From: an uncultured bacterium
Lineage (GTDB): Bacteria; Hydrothermota; Hydrothermia; UBA1063; CAJXJZ01
Assembly: GCA_913055745.1 (NCBI GenBank)
Contig: CAJXJZ010000004.1
Span: forward strand, 23,952-87,951
Length of the DNA: 64,000 bases
Direction of reading: 5' to 3'
Positions 34,125 to 42,532 of this stretch are shown here, in pieces (the stretch's first letter is position 1; each line of letters begins with the position of its first letter). Under the pieces are notes generated by a model that did not search any database, had not been told where the DNA came from, and saw nothing but the letters and a program-made list of their open reading frames with translations. The translations under genes were made by a program, and so were the position numbers.

Positions 34125-35276
34125 TTATTTGAGTTTTTCCTCCTTGCCAAACGCCCTATATGGGTCAAACTCCTTGAAAATAATCTTAAGTTCTTCCTCT
34201 TCTTTATTTTCTTTAAAGTATTGTGCAAGATAATAGGCAAGCCCAGGTGCAAGCATAAAGCCCTGCCCACACATCCCAGAGGCAATAAAAAGGTTCTTTA
34301 TCTTCTTACTGAAACCTACAAGGGGATTGCCATCAGGTGTCATGGGATACATACCTGCCCATGTCCTTCTCACCCTTATATTGACAAGTCTTGGAACAAG
34401 GCTTACCATCCTCCTTGTGGCAATGGGTAAGAAACTTGAAGTTTCGCTTACATCAAATCCAAGGCGAGGCCTTTTGGGTGTAAGACAGAATATTATCTGA
34501 CCTGTTTTGTGCTGATAAAAGTAAAAGTTTGCAGAATCCTCTGTTTTTCTTATATCAACAAGCATGGGGTCTAAAAAATGCTTTACAGGTTCTGTTATAC
34601 CAGCCTCATGAACATCGGGCATAACAGGTATTTCTTCACCTAAAAGGCTTTGTACCTTATTTGCCCATCCGCCTGATGCATTGATAACTATATCGCCCTT
34701 CAGGGTCTGTTTATTGGTTTTTACCTCTTTAATACTACCGTCTGATACATTAAAACCAACAACCTCTGTATCAAACAAAAATACAACTTTGTTTTTCTTC
34801 GCCTCCCTATAAAAACTATTTATGGTAAGAAGAGGTGAGGCAGAACCGTCTTTTGGTGAAAAGGTACCTCCCCTCAGATTATACTGATTTAATGATGGAA
34901 TCTTCTCTAATAAGGCATCCCTTTCAAGATAATCTATCTCAAGGCCTACAGACTGTTGAAATTTTACGAGTTCTCTAAGTTCTTTTTCAGTATCTTTGTC
35001 ATAGGCAAGGAAGGAGTATCCTCCTCTGTACCACTCTATATTGTGCTTTTTTTGCCAGTTTTCAAAGATCTCCAGACTTTTCTTCCCTACTATAATCTTT
35101 GCTGGATTGGAATGTGTTGCCCTTATCCCTCCTATGGCTGCCTTATTTGAACCCTGTCCAACACTTTTTTTCTTTTCTATAACAAGAACTGTAGCACCTG
35201 TGAGAGAAAGATAATAGGCAAGTGGCACACCTACACTACCTGCCCCTATTATAACAAAATCATACCTATTCATCAT
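34125..35276 (-). CDS. DAO-family FAD oxidoreductase, putative beta subunit
   Basis: 383 residues of the D-amino-acid oxidase/sarcosine oxidase beta family. FVIIGAGSVGVPLAYYLSLT binds FAD, IEKKKSVGQGSNKAAIGGIR is typical, and the C-terminus has AGMYPMTPDGNPLVGFSK and ASGMCGQGFMLAPGLAYYL. Such proteins oxidise the C-N bond of glycine, sarcosine, proline or cyclic imino acids. It overlaps the 689-residue iron-sulfur flavoprotein by 11 bases, as in the two-subunit hydroxyproline or proline dehydrogenases and HcnBC. With saccharopine genes upstream, a pipecolate- or proline-type substrate is the leading guess. Confidence 0.8.
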   Translation of the reverse strand: MMNRYDFVIIGAGSVGVPLAYYLSLTGATVLVIEKKKSVGQGSNKAAIGGIRATHSNPAKIIVGKKSLEIFENWQKKHNIEWYRGGYSFLAYDKDTEKELRELVKFQQSVGLEIDYLERDALLEKIPSLNQYNLRGGTFSPKDGSASPLLTINSFYREAKKNKVVFLFDTEVVGFNVSDGSIKEVKTNKQTLKGDIVINASGGWANKVQSLLGEEIPVMPDVHEAGITEPVKHFLDPMLVDIRKTEDSANFYFYQHKTGQIIFCLTPKRPRLGFDVSETSSFLPIATRRMVSLVPRLVNIRVRRTWAGMYPMTPDGNPLVGFSKKIKNLFIASGMCGQGFMLAPGLAYYLAQYFKENKEEEELKIIFKEFDPYRAFGKEEKLK

Positions 35277-37335
35277 TTTTCTCCTTTAAGTTGGAAAGTT
35301 TTGAAACAGGGACTTCAATGTATAAAGGCCTTTTTGTAAACTCTTCAAAATCCTCTATGCCTTCTTCTCTAAAAATCCTCTTTATAAGACTCGTGCATGT
35401 TTTTCCTCCACATGCACCCATTCCTGCACGTGTAAGGGCCTTAATCTCATTCATATCACGCACACCCTCTCTTATGAGTTTTCTTATCTCACCAGCCGTT
35501 ACCCTTTCACACCTACAGACTATGGCATCGTCGGGTATAATATCCATCTCCTCCTCTATCTTCTTAGGTTCATAAGGCTCTCTTATCCTGATACCTGCAA
35601 TCTTTTCAGCAATGTCTCTATCTGCCTTTAACTTCACTATCCTTGTTCCTTTGGATACGGTCCTATTTCTGATATACACGACTTCTGCCTTACCTAAGAG
35701 GTGGCCTTCTCTATCTGTAACATCTACCATATCTCCGACCTTAAAGTATAAAGAGGGCTCAAATTCAAAAGGAACAGAGACAATAGGTTCCCCTTTTCTC
35801 CAGTCAACAAGCGTTATTGCAAGGCCTGGGCATTTTGCCACACAGATTTCACACCCTATACATCCTGTTACATACTCTGGAACATTTGTTATAGGCTCTC
35901 CTATCTTTATTGCATCCTTGGGACATACAACCTCACATGGATTACATGGTATCTCCTGAACGCAATTTATCACAGGATAAACACCCTTCTTTTCCTCAGG
36001 CACTTTTACTTCATGAATCTTTTTGCCAGGCCTTGACCCAAGTATCTTCTGCGTCTTGTAAAATTCCTCAGGGATTTCGCCTTCATACAAACCAAGTTCT
36101 TTAAGGATTTCAAGCCCCCTTATCCTTCCTGAGAAAATCGCACTTGATGCCTCTGCAATCTCTTCTGCATCCCCTGCAACATAAACCTTCATACCAAACT
36201 GTTTTGCCTTTTCAGCAAACTCATTTATCGGTTCAAGTCCAACAGCAACAAGTAGGGTATCACACTCTATCACCTTCTCTGTGCCTTTTATGGGCCGAAA
36301 TTTATCATCAACTTTCGCTATAATGACCCTTTCCACATGTTCCTTTCCCTCTGCCTTCAAAACCGTATGTGAAGTATATACAGGAACACCCAATTTAAGG
36401 AGTTTCTCTTTGTGAACAAGATACCCGCCAACCTCTGGCATAATCTCACATAAACCTACAACATCTATATTTGCCTGAAGGGCATGATATGCGGCAATGA
36501 GTCCAACATTTCCACCACCAATTACAAAAATTTTCTCAGAAGGCCGAACGTGGTCGCGATTTATAAGCGTCTGAAGTGCACCTGCACCATAGACACCAGG
36601 TAAGGTATTACCCTCAAAGGCAAGGAACTTCTCCCTTGCACCTGAAGCAACCAAAAGAATGTCGGGTTTTACGAGCACATACTCCTTTCCATCCTTTAAA
36701 ATGCCAACTTTCTTATCACTGAAAACCCATACTACAGTAGAGCCAAGCCATATATCTATGGATTCTTGTTCCCTTACATCCTTCTCCATTATCTCTGCAA
36801 TTTCTGTACCACGCGTTCCAGCATAACACGCATCTACTGAACCGAAGAACTTGTGTGTTTGAAGTATTAATTTTCCACCCAGTTTGTGTTTGTCATCAAC
36901 AATAAGTGTCTTTACATGCCTTTTTGCAAGTTCCTTTGCCGCAGCAAGACCTGCAGGTCCACCTCCAACGATTAGCACCGTATATTCATATTCTTTCAAC
37001 TGTCCAAATGTTGGCATTTTGTCAAAGTCAGGAAGATCTGGAAGACCTTCCAAACTGTAAATCTTCATATTTGGCTCAAGTAAGGTCATACAGGATTTTA
37101 CTGTTTTACCATTGGCTATAACCTTACACTGATCGCACTGTCCATTGGCACAAAAAAGCCCTTGAGGAGAATGGTCCTTATAATGATGACCAAAAACCTT
37201 TATACCATTAGCAAACAATGCGGCCGCTATGGTATCTCCCCTTTTACCGTATAACTTTTCTCCATTGAAATAGAAGGGTATATCTTCCCTCTCTTCTATT
37301 TTTAAAATAGGATGCTTAAGAATGCGAAATTCCAT
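35266..37335 (-). CDS. Iron-sulfur/FAD/NAD oxidoreductase, putative alpha subunit
   Basis: 689 residues, multi-domain. The N-terminal about 100 residues form a [2Fe-2S] domain (FCANGQCDQCKV, later CMTLLEP) as in sarcosine oxidase alpha and HcnA. A pyridine-nucleotide-disulfide-oxidoreductase module follows with two Rossmann sites (VLIVGGGPAGLAAAKELAKR and FVIGGGNVGLIAAYHA). Next come two [4Fe-4S] motifs (CVQEIPCNPCEVVCP and CIGCEICVAKCP). A Bfd-type [2Fe-2S] domain follows near the end (CRCERVTAGEIRKLIREG, then CGGKTC). It should pass electrons from the DAO-type partner to NAD(P)+ or a ferredoxin. Acceptor unknown. Confidence 0.85.
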   Translation of the reverse strand: MEFRILKHPILKIEEREDIPFYFNGEKLYGKRGDTIAAALFANGIKVFGHHYKDHSPQGLFCANGQCDQCKVIANGKTVKSCMTLLEPNMKIYSLEGLPDLPDFDKMPTFGQLKEYEYTVLIVGGGPAGLAAAKELAKRHVKTLIVDDKHKLGGKLILQTHKFFGSVDACYAGTRGTEIAEIMEKDVREQESIDIWLGSTVVWVFSDKKVGILKDGKEYVLVKPDILLVASGAREKFLAFEGNTLPGVYGAGALQTLINRDHVRPSEKIFVIGGGNVGLIAAYHALQANIDVVGLCEIMPEVGGYLVHKEKLLKLGVPVYTSHTVLKAEGKEHVERVIIAKVDDKFRPIKGTEKVIECDTLLVAVGLEPINEFAEKAKQFGMKVYVAGDAEEIAEASSAIFSGRIRGLEILKELGLYEGEIPEEFYKTQKILGSRPGKKIHEVKVPEEKKGVYPVINCVQEIPCNPCEVVCPKDAIKIGEPITNVPEYVTGCIGCEICVAKCPGLAITLVDWRKGEPIVSVPFEFEPSLYFKVGDMVDVTDREGHLLGKAEVVYIRNRTVSKGTRIVKLKADRDIAEKIAGIRIREPYEPKKIEEEMDIIPDDAIVCRCERVTAGEIRKLIREGVRDMNEIKALTRAGMGACGGKTCTSLIKRIFREEGIEDFEEFTKRPLYIEVPVSKLSNLKEKNDE

Positions 37336-37344
37336 AATCTCTCC

Positions 37345-38649
37345 TTATTTTTCTGCTGACTCTTCCAACACATGTTCTTCAAATATAGGCTTAATGTTTT
37401 CATCTTCAAGTTCCCTTAAAACCTTTTCATAAATTTCAGGATGCGTTGGAATCCATACGCCTTTAAGGCCTATTTCACCCTTTAGGATAAGGTCTGCTGC
37501 TATAGCGGCAGGGAGAGAAACAGTTTTTGCTACGGCAGATTCCTTACCTACTTCGCCTTCCAAAATCAAATGCACAATATGGGATTTTCTTATGCCATCT
37601 TTTTGTAGTATTATTCGGTGCTTTAGGACTATAAGGTCCTTCTCCCCTTCTTTGTACGATAGTTTTTCCTTGAGAAGTCTAACAAAATTTTCAAATATGC
37701 TACAGTCCTTGCAAAATAGTTTCCTATCCTCAAAAAGCCCTAACCATTTTAATTTTTCTAAGATCTCTTTCGGTATTGGCTCTTTAAGTTCTGCCATCTT
37801 ATAACTCATAAGTTCTTTAAATGTCTCAACCTTTTCTGGCACTTTTACATCTTCTTCTGTAAGATGTAGTTTTTTAAGGTATGATAGGGTCTCATTCCAA
37901 CCAGGGTATCTAAATGTGCCTCTTATCAGTGTTTTTACCTCAGGTATATGATACTTTTCTATGTAAACAAGTGAATCCCTATTGGGATAAACCTCAAGTT
38001 CACCAATGCCCTTTACTTGTTCCCACCATCTATGGCCAAACAGTTCATCCTTTGAAACCTCCACTATATGGCCGTCTTTTAGGTACCTTGCGCTATTATT
38101 TGTAGCCCTCAAAACTCCTTCTGGGCTCCATGAGAACTTGTATCTAAGTGGATTATTGGAATACTCTGGTGCTGGAAGGGCACCGCAATAAGAGTAAAAT
38201 TCCACAACCTGCTCCCCTTTCTTATGCGCCCTATCTATTATATACTGTGCTGTCATGTGGTCTATACCCGGGTCAAGCCCTATTTCATTCAAAAGTATTA
38301 TACCTTTTTCCTTTGCAACCTCATCCAATGCCGCCATCTCATTTTTAACATAGGATGTAGTTACAAGAGGCTTCGCATATTCTACACAGAGTTTAGCCAC
38401 CTCTATATGATAGGTATAAGGGAGAAAACTCAAAACAATATCGGCATCCTTTATTAGTTTCTTGAGGCCTTCTATATCATGTGCCTCCCAAACTACACCT
38501 TCTGTTCTATCATGTGTCCTTATGATTTCATCAATATGTCTTCTGGTTTTTGAAGCCACTTTTACAGAGTAATTAGTCTTCTCTGCAAAATACCTTATCA
38601 TGGGTTTTGTTGTCATCCCGGCGCCAAGTACCAGGACTTTCTTTTTCAT
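37345..38649 (-). CDS. Saccharopine dehydrogenase (Lys9-like)
   Basis: 434 residues. The N-terminal Rossmann site VLVLGAGMTTKPMIRYFAEK and the block LLNEIGLDPGIDHMTAQYII identify the glutamate-forming saccharopine dehydrogenase family. It interconverts saccharopine with alpha-aminoadipate semialdehyde and glutamate. TTAGGAGG lies just before the ATG. It lies 18 bases after the lysine-ketoglutarate reductase gene and 9 bases before the iron-sulfur flavoprotein. Catabolic direction is favoured by the oxidase genes that follow. Confidence 0.88.
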   Translation of the reverse strand: MKKKVLVLGAGMTTKPMIRYFAEKTNYSVKVASKTRRHIDEIIRTHDRTEGVVWEAHDIEGLKKLIKDADIVLSFLPYTYHIEVAKLCVEYAKPLVTTSYVKNEMAALDEVAKEKGIILLNEIGLDPGIDHMTAQYIIDRAHKKGEQVVEFYSYCGALPAPEYSNNPLRYKFSWSPEGVLRATNNSARYLKDGHIVEVSKDELFGHRWWEQVKGIGELEVYPNRDSLVYIEKYHIPEVKTLIRGTFRYPGWNETLSYLKKLHLTEEDVKVPEKVETFKELMSYKMAELKEPIPKEILEKLKWLGLFEDRKLFCKDCSIFENFVRLLKEKLSYKEGEKDLIVLKHRIILQKDGIRKSHIVHLILEGEVGKESAVAKTVSLPAAIAADLILKGEIGLKGVWIPTHPEIYEKVLRELEDENIKPIFEEHVLEESAEK

Positions 38650-38667
38650 TTTATTTGCCTCCTAAGT

Positions 38668-39966
38668 CTATAGATATTTTTCAAGGTATTTAAAGTTTGG
38701 TGTAAGTTCACCGTTCAATGCAATGACAGCGTTTTTTATCTCTAAGGGAAGGTTCAACCGCCCAAAACTTGTACTGTAATTTGCCCTGACTATATATGGT
38801 ACAAAGGGCTTAAGTCTATGACTGAAAAATACAGAGGCATCATATGGAAGTTCTGCAGGTAGATTATCTACTGCCATAACCACTATTCCCCTCCCTATAA
38901 CGCCATCCTTTATACTATCTGTAAAAGGGTCATAAACGAAACACGGCTCATCTGGCATAGTTGCCTTCACAGTAAACTCCACAGAACCTTCTATATCACA
39001 TGTAATATCACCTATAACCTTTAATTTTGGATTATCGTATTTATCAAAGAGTTCTTTTACATGACTTTTTGTAACCAGTCTTGGGTATTTTTCTTCCCAA
39101 TAAGTGGCGTTAAATAATATGCTTAAAAAAGGCAAATGCTTAGGCATGTTTGATATGTAATGCTCTGGATGCGTGTAATAATCCTCCCTTGAATACACCT
39201 CTCCAAAAACATTACGAACCCTTTCTTCAGGGCGAAAAACAACCATAAATATCCTGTTGCTCTTTTTTTCCTTTATTGCCTCTTTGATACTCCTTGCATC
39301 AATCTCCTCATACGGGAACAACTTTATAATATCCTGAACGCCCTTTGAGACATTCCCTCTTCCCATAATACCCACTATCATAGGAGAGATCTCCTCTGGC
39401 AATCCTTCCTCTGCAATTTGCTCCCCAATATCTTTTAGATGAATCTCAGCCTTATCCATTCGCCCATATTCAAAAGACCTTTTTATACGCACGAAAGGTG
39501 TTTTTATACCTTCTTTTAGCAACCTCTGCCCATAAGCCCACAAGGTATCAATTGCACCTGCAAGACCCGCATGATAACCAAAGAAAATCAGCCTCTTTCC
39601 TTCTTCATCTCTAATAAGTTCATAGTCTATCAGAGTATCTTTAAGTTCCAACATCTTCTTGAGCATTGGCATATTATATTTCTGCCCCTTTATTGTATGA
39701 GAAAAGAATACATATACCTTTTTCTCTTCAAAATAATTTATTGGGATTTCCTTAACGCCAAATATGTAATTTGCATCCTTTAGATTGTCTACTACGACAG
39801 CGCCATTTTTCACATATTCTTCTTCAGAGAAAATCCTCTGCTCTGATGGTTCTATTAGCGTGTGTATCCTGTGCCTTTTCCTTAGTTCATAAACATCATG
39901 TGGCACAATAGGAACCCTTCTTTCCCATCTGTTTTTTGTCTCTCTTCTAATACCTAAAACTCTCAT
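38668..39966 (-). CDS. Lysine-ketoglutarate reductase (saccharopine-forming)
   Basis: 432 residues from the ATG at 39966. The in-frame region further upstream overlaps the sirtuin gene and does not match the family. The N-terminus VLGIRRETKNRWERRVPI and YIFGVKEIP are diagnostic of the alanine dehydrogenase/PNT N-terminal domain found in LKR. FFGYHAGLAGAIDTLWAYGQ and ADNLPAELPYDAS (seen as VDNLPAELPYDAS) match the LKR half of bifunctional LKR/SDH. It condenses lysine and 2-oxoglutarate with NADPH. The TATAAT box lies 7 bases before the ATG and there is no ribosome site. Confidence 0.87.
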   Translation of the reverse strand: MRVLGIRRETKNRWERRVPIVPHDVYELRKRHRIHTLIEPSEQRIFSEEEYVKNGAVVVDNLKDANYIFGVKEIPINYFEEKKVYVFFSHTIKGQKYNMPMLKKMLELKDTLIDYELIRDEEGKRLIFFGYHAGLAGAIDTLWAYGQRLLKEGIKTPFVRIKRSFEYGRMDKAEIHLKDIGEQIAEEGLPEEISPMIVGIMGRGNVSKGVQDIIKLFPYEEIDARSIKEAIKEKKSNRIFMVVFRPEERVRNVFGEVYSREDYYTHPEHYISNMPKHLPFLSILFNATYWEEKYPRLVTKSHVKELFDKYDNPKLKVIGDITCDIEGSVEFTVKATMPDEPCFVYDPFTDSIKDGVIGRGIVVMAVDNLPAELPYDASVFFSHRLKPFVPYIVRANYSTSFGRLNLPLEIKNAVIALNGELTPNFKYLEKYL

Positions 39967-39973
39967 TACTATA

Positions 39974-40002
39974 ATTATAACACAGTTTGTAAGTTTTAAA
40001 AA
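39974..40002 (-). promoter_or_regulatory. LKR operon promoter, leaderless geometry
   Basis: Minus strand TATAAT (39979-39974), seven bases before the ATG at 39966. The -35 is weak (TTTTTA at 40002-39997, spacer 17). It overlaps the divergent sirtuin promoter. Confidence 0.55.
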
Positions 40003-40015
40003 CAGGTAGTACAAT
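39987..40015 (+). promoter_or_regulatory. Sirtuin promoter, leaderless geometry
   Basis: TTGTAA (39987-39992), a 17-base spacer and TACAAT (40010-40015), seven bases before the ATG at 40023. Both divergent promoters fit in the 56 bp between the two start codons. Confidence 0.62.
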
Positions 40016-40022
40016 ATATGAT

Positions 40023-40769
40023 ATGACAGGCGAACAAAAGATAGAAGAGCTTGCTTCACTAATAGAATCGTCAAAAAGGATATTTGTCTTAACCGGGGCA
40101 GGGATAAGTACAAAAAGTGGCATACCAGATTTTAGGAGTGGAACTGGTATATACTCAAAATACCCAGAAATTGTCTTTGACATTGATGTGTTTTATAAAG
40201 ACCCATCTATTTTATATAATCTCATGTTTGAACTTGCTCCAATAGTTATAAATGCAAAGCCCAACAAGGCGCATATATGCATAAAAAAACTGGAAGATAT
40301 GGGTAAAGTCAATCTCATCGCCACACAAAACATAGACATGCTTCATGAAAAAGCAGGCTCAGTGAGGATTGCAAACCTGCACGGTACAATGAAAACATGG
40401 ACATGTGTGAAATGTGGCAAAAAATACACATTAGAAGATATCATGCCACAGATAGAGAAAAGACAGATTGCAAGATGCACGTGCGGCGGCGTTTTAAGAC
40501 CTGATTTTGTTTTCTTTAAAGAACCACTTCCTGAGGATGCATTTTCCCTTGCAAAAAATAAGGCCCATGAGGCTGATCTTATTATTGTAATTGGCTCAAG
40601 CCTTTCGGTCTTCCCAGCAAGCTATATCCCCATATATGGCATTACAAAAGGGACGCCACTTGTTATAATAAACAAAGGTGAAACCGCCTTAGATAACTAT
40701 GCCTTGATAAAGATAGAAGACGACATAATAAGGGTATGTGAAAAACTACTGAGTATCCTTGGTATATAA
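40023..40769 (+). CDS. NAD-dependent protein deacylase (sirtuin)
   Basis: 248 residues. FVLTGAGISTKSGIPDFRS and TQNIDMLHEKAG bind NAD, NLHGTM contains the catalytic His, and IVIGSSLSVFPAS is the C-terminal Rossmann signature. The zinc motif is CVKCGKKY..., then CTCGG: the second pair is Cys-x-Cys rather than the common Cys-x2-Cys, which occurs in some sirtuins. It removes acyl groups from lysine in proteins, yielding nicotinamide and O-acyl-ADP-ribose. It is transcribed away from the lysine-saccharopine operon. Confidence 0.9.
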   Translation: MTGEQKIEELASLIESSKRIFVLTGAGISTKSGIPDFRSGTGIYSKYPEIVFDIDVFYKDPSILYNLMFELAPIVINAKPNKAHICIKKLEDMGKVNLIATQNIDMLHEKAGSVRIANLHGTMKTWTCVKCGKKYTLEDIMPQIEKRQIARCTCGGVLRPDFVFFKEPLPEDAFSLAKNKAHEADLIIVIGSSLSVFPASYIPIYGITKGTPLVIINKGETALDNYALIKIEDDIIRVCEKLLSILGI

Positions 40770-40770
40770 A

Positions 40771-40799
40771 TTGACCATCCATACCCATTAAGTTAACAT
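40771..40799 (+). promoter_or_regulatory. polX promoter, leaderless geometry
   Basis: TTGACC (40771-40776), a 17-base spacer and TAACAT (40794-40799), eight bases before the ATG at 40808. An alternative -10 (TATTAT) would be too close to the ATG. Confidence 0.6.
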
Positions 40800-40807
40800 A
40801 TTATAAG

Positions 40808-42529
40808 ATGGAGCACAATAAAAAACTCTCAAAGATGTTTGATACACTCTCTGATGCTCTGGAATTTTTGGGTGAAAATACCTTTAAAATCCAGGCATAC
40901 AGGAAAGTGGCAAGGTTCTTAGAGAACTTTCCAGAGGATATTGAAGAGTATTATAAGGAGCATGGGCATAAAGGACTTAAGGCATTACCAGGGGTTGGTG
41001 AAAAGATTGCACTTAAAATAGAGGAGTATTTAAAACGGGGAACATTCAAAAAGTATGAGGAAGTTGTATCACAGGTCCCTATGGGGATTTTGGAACTTTT
41101 GGACATTCCAGGAATAGGGCCCAAAACCATTAAACTCGCCCATGATGCACTGGGTGTAAATAACCTCTCGGATTTAAAACGGGTAATACAGGATGGCTCT
41201 CTTGAAAAACTCAAGGGTATGGGACCTAAAAAGGTAGAAAACATAAAAAAATCCATTGATATGTACTACAAGATGAAGGGTCGTATTCCACTTGGAGAGA
41301 TATTCCCATTTGTTGAAAAACTCAAAGAGTATCTCGCAGCATCAGAGTATGTTGAGAAAATAGAGGTGTGTGGCTCATACAGGAGAAGAAAGGAGACAGT
41401 TGGAGACATTGATATACTTTGTGTAAGTAAAAATAAAGATGCGGTCATTAAAAGATTTGTAAACCACCCAGATGTCTCACGTATACTGGCTCAAGGAGAG
41501 ACAAAGGCATCGTGCATATTTAATGAAAGGGTGCAGGTGGACTTAAGGGTTGTACCGGAAAGTTCCTTTGGTGCAGCACTTCAGTATTTTACTGGCTCAA
41601 AACAACATAACATCCACTTAAGAACCCTGGCAAAACAGGCAGGCTACAAGATTTCAGAATACGGGGTATATAAACACTCAGAAAAGGTGGCAGGAGAAAG
41701 AGAGGAAGATATATACGGCATCTTAGGTTTAGACTTTATTCCACCAGAACTCAGAGAGGATAGGGGTGAAATTGAAAAGGCAAAGGAACATGCCCTTCCT
41801 CATCTTATAGAAAGAAGCGATATAAAAGGTGATCTACATGTCCATTCAAGATACTCAGACGGTACCATGACATTAAGAGAACTTATAGAAAAGGCAATCA
41901 AGATGCATTATGAGTATATTGCTGTGTGTGACCACTCCCAAAGTGCAAGATATGCACACGGTTTAAGCATAGAGGACTTAAGAAAGAAGAATAGAGAAAT
42001 AGAAAAATTGAATGAGGAATATGGTGCACAGATTCTCTTAAAGGGTGCTGAAGTAGATATCCTTCAAGACGGAAGTTTAGACTATCCTGACGATGTATTA
42101 AAAGAACTTGACTTTGTCATAGGTTCTGTACATATCTGGTCAAAAAAAGAAGATGTAACACCAAGAATATTAAAGGCCTTAGAAAACCCTTACGTCCACA
42201 CCATAGGACATCCAACAGGACGACTTATAAACAAGAGAGGACCCTATAAAGTAGACCTTGAAAAGGTTATTGAACATGCTGAAAAACTGGGAAAATTCCT
42301 GGAGATTAATGCATACTATGAACGCCTGGATTTAAATGATATATGGTCTAAGAGGGCAAAGGAGATGGGCGTAAAACTCACCATAGGCACGGATGCACAT
42401 CAGATTGGGCAACTGTGGATGATGGACCTTGGCGTATATGTCGCAAGAAGAGGTTGGCTTGAAAAGGGTGATGTTTTAAATACTCTACCCTTAAACGAAC
42501 TATTAAAAACATTGAAACACAGGAGGTGA
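40808..42529 (+). CDS. polX: Family X DNA polymerase with PHP domain
   Basis: 573 residues, the standard bacterial PolX size. An N-terminal helix-hairpin-helix 8-kDa domain (FKIQAYRKVARFLENFPEDI) and a second HhH (GIGPKTIKLAHDALG) precede the catalytic NT domain: GSYRRRKETVGDIDIL with two catalytic Asp and VQVDLRVV with the third. The C-terminal PHP domain has DLHVHSRYSDGTM, VCDHS, GAEVDI, GSVHIW, GHPTGR and GTDAHQ metal ligands, giving 3'-5' exonuclease and AP-endonuclease activity in characterised homologues. It is a repair polymerase for gaps. Confidence 0.93.
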   Translation: MEHNKKLSKMFDTLSDALEFLGENTFKIQAYRKVARFLENFPEDIEEYYKEHGHKGLKALPGVGEKIALKIEEYLKRGTFKKYEEVVSQVPMGILELLDIPGIGPKTIKLAHDALGVNNLSDLKRVIQDGSLEKLKGMGPKKVENIKKSIDMYYKMKGRIPLGEIFPFVEKLKEYLAASEYVEKIEVCGSYRRRKETVGDIDILCVSKNKDAVIKRFVNHPDVSRILAQGETKASCIFNERVQVDLRVVPESSFGAALQYFTGSKQHNIHLRTLAKQAGYKISEYGVYKHSEKVAGEREEDIYGILGLDFIPPELREDRGEIEKAKEHALPHLIERSDIKGDLHVHSRYSDGTMTLRELIEKAIKMHYEYIAVCDHSQSARYAHGLSIEDLRKKNREIEKLNEEYGAQILLKGAEVDILQDGSLDYPDDVLKELDFVIGSVHIWSKKEDVTPRILKALENPYVHTIGHPTGRLINKRGPYKVDLEKVIEHAEKLGKFLEINAYYERLDLNDIWSKRAKEMGVKLTIGTDAHQIGQLWMMDLGVYVARRGWLEKGDVLNTLPLNELLKTLKHRR

Positions 42530-42532
42530 GTT

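Noticed and set aside
39971..39980. TATAATTATA palindrome as a second PerR/Fur box
   Set aside because: It is only the -10 region and lacks the 7-1-7 spacing.
39967..40113. N-terminal extension of the LKR frame (49 codons)
   Set aside because: It overlaps the sirtuin gene and its promoter, does not match the family, and the LKR family begins at the ATG at 39966.
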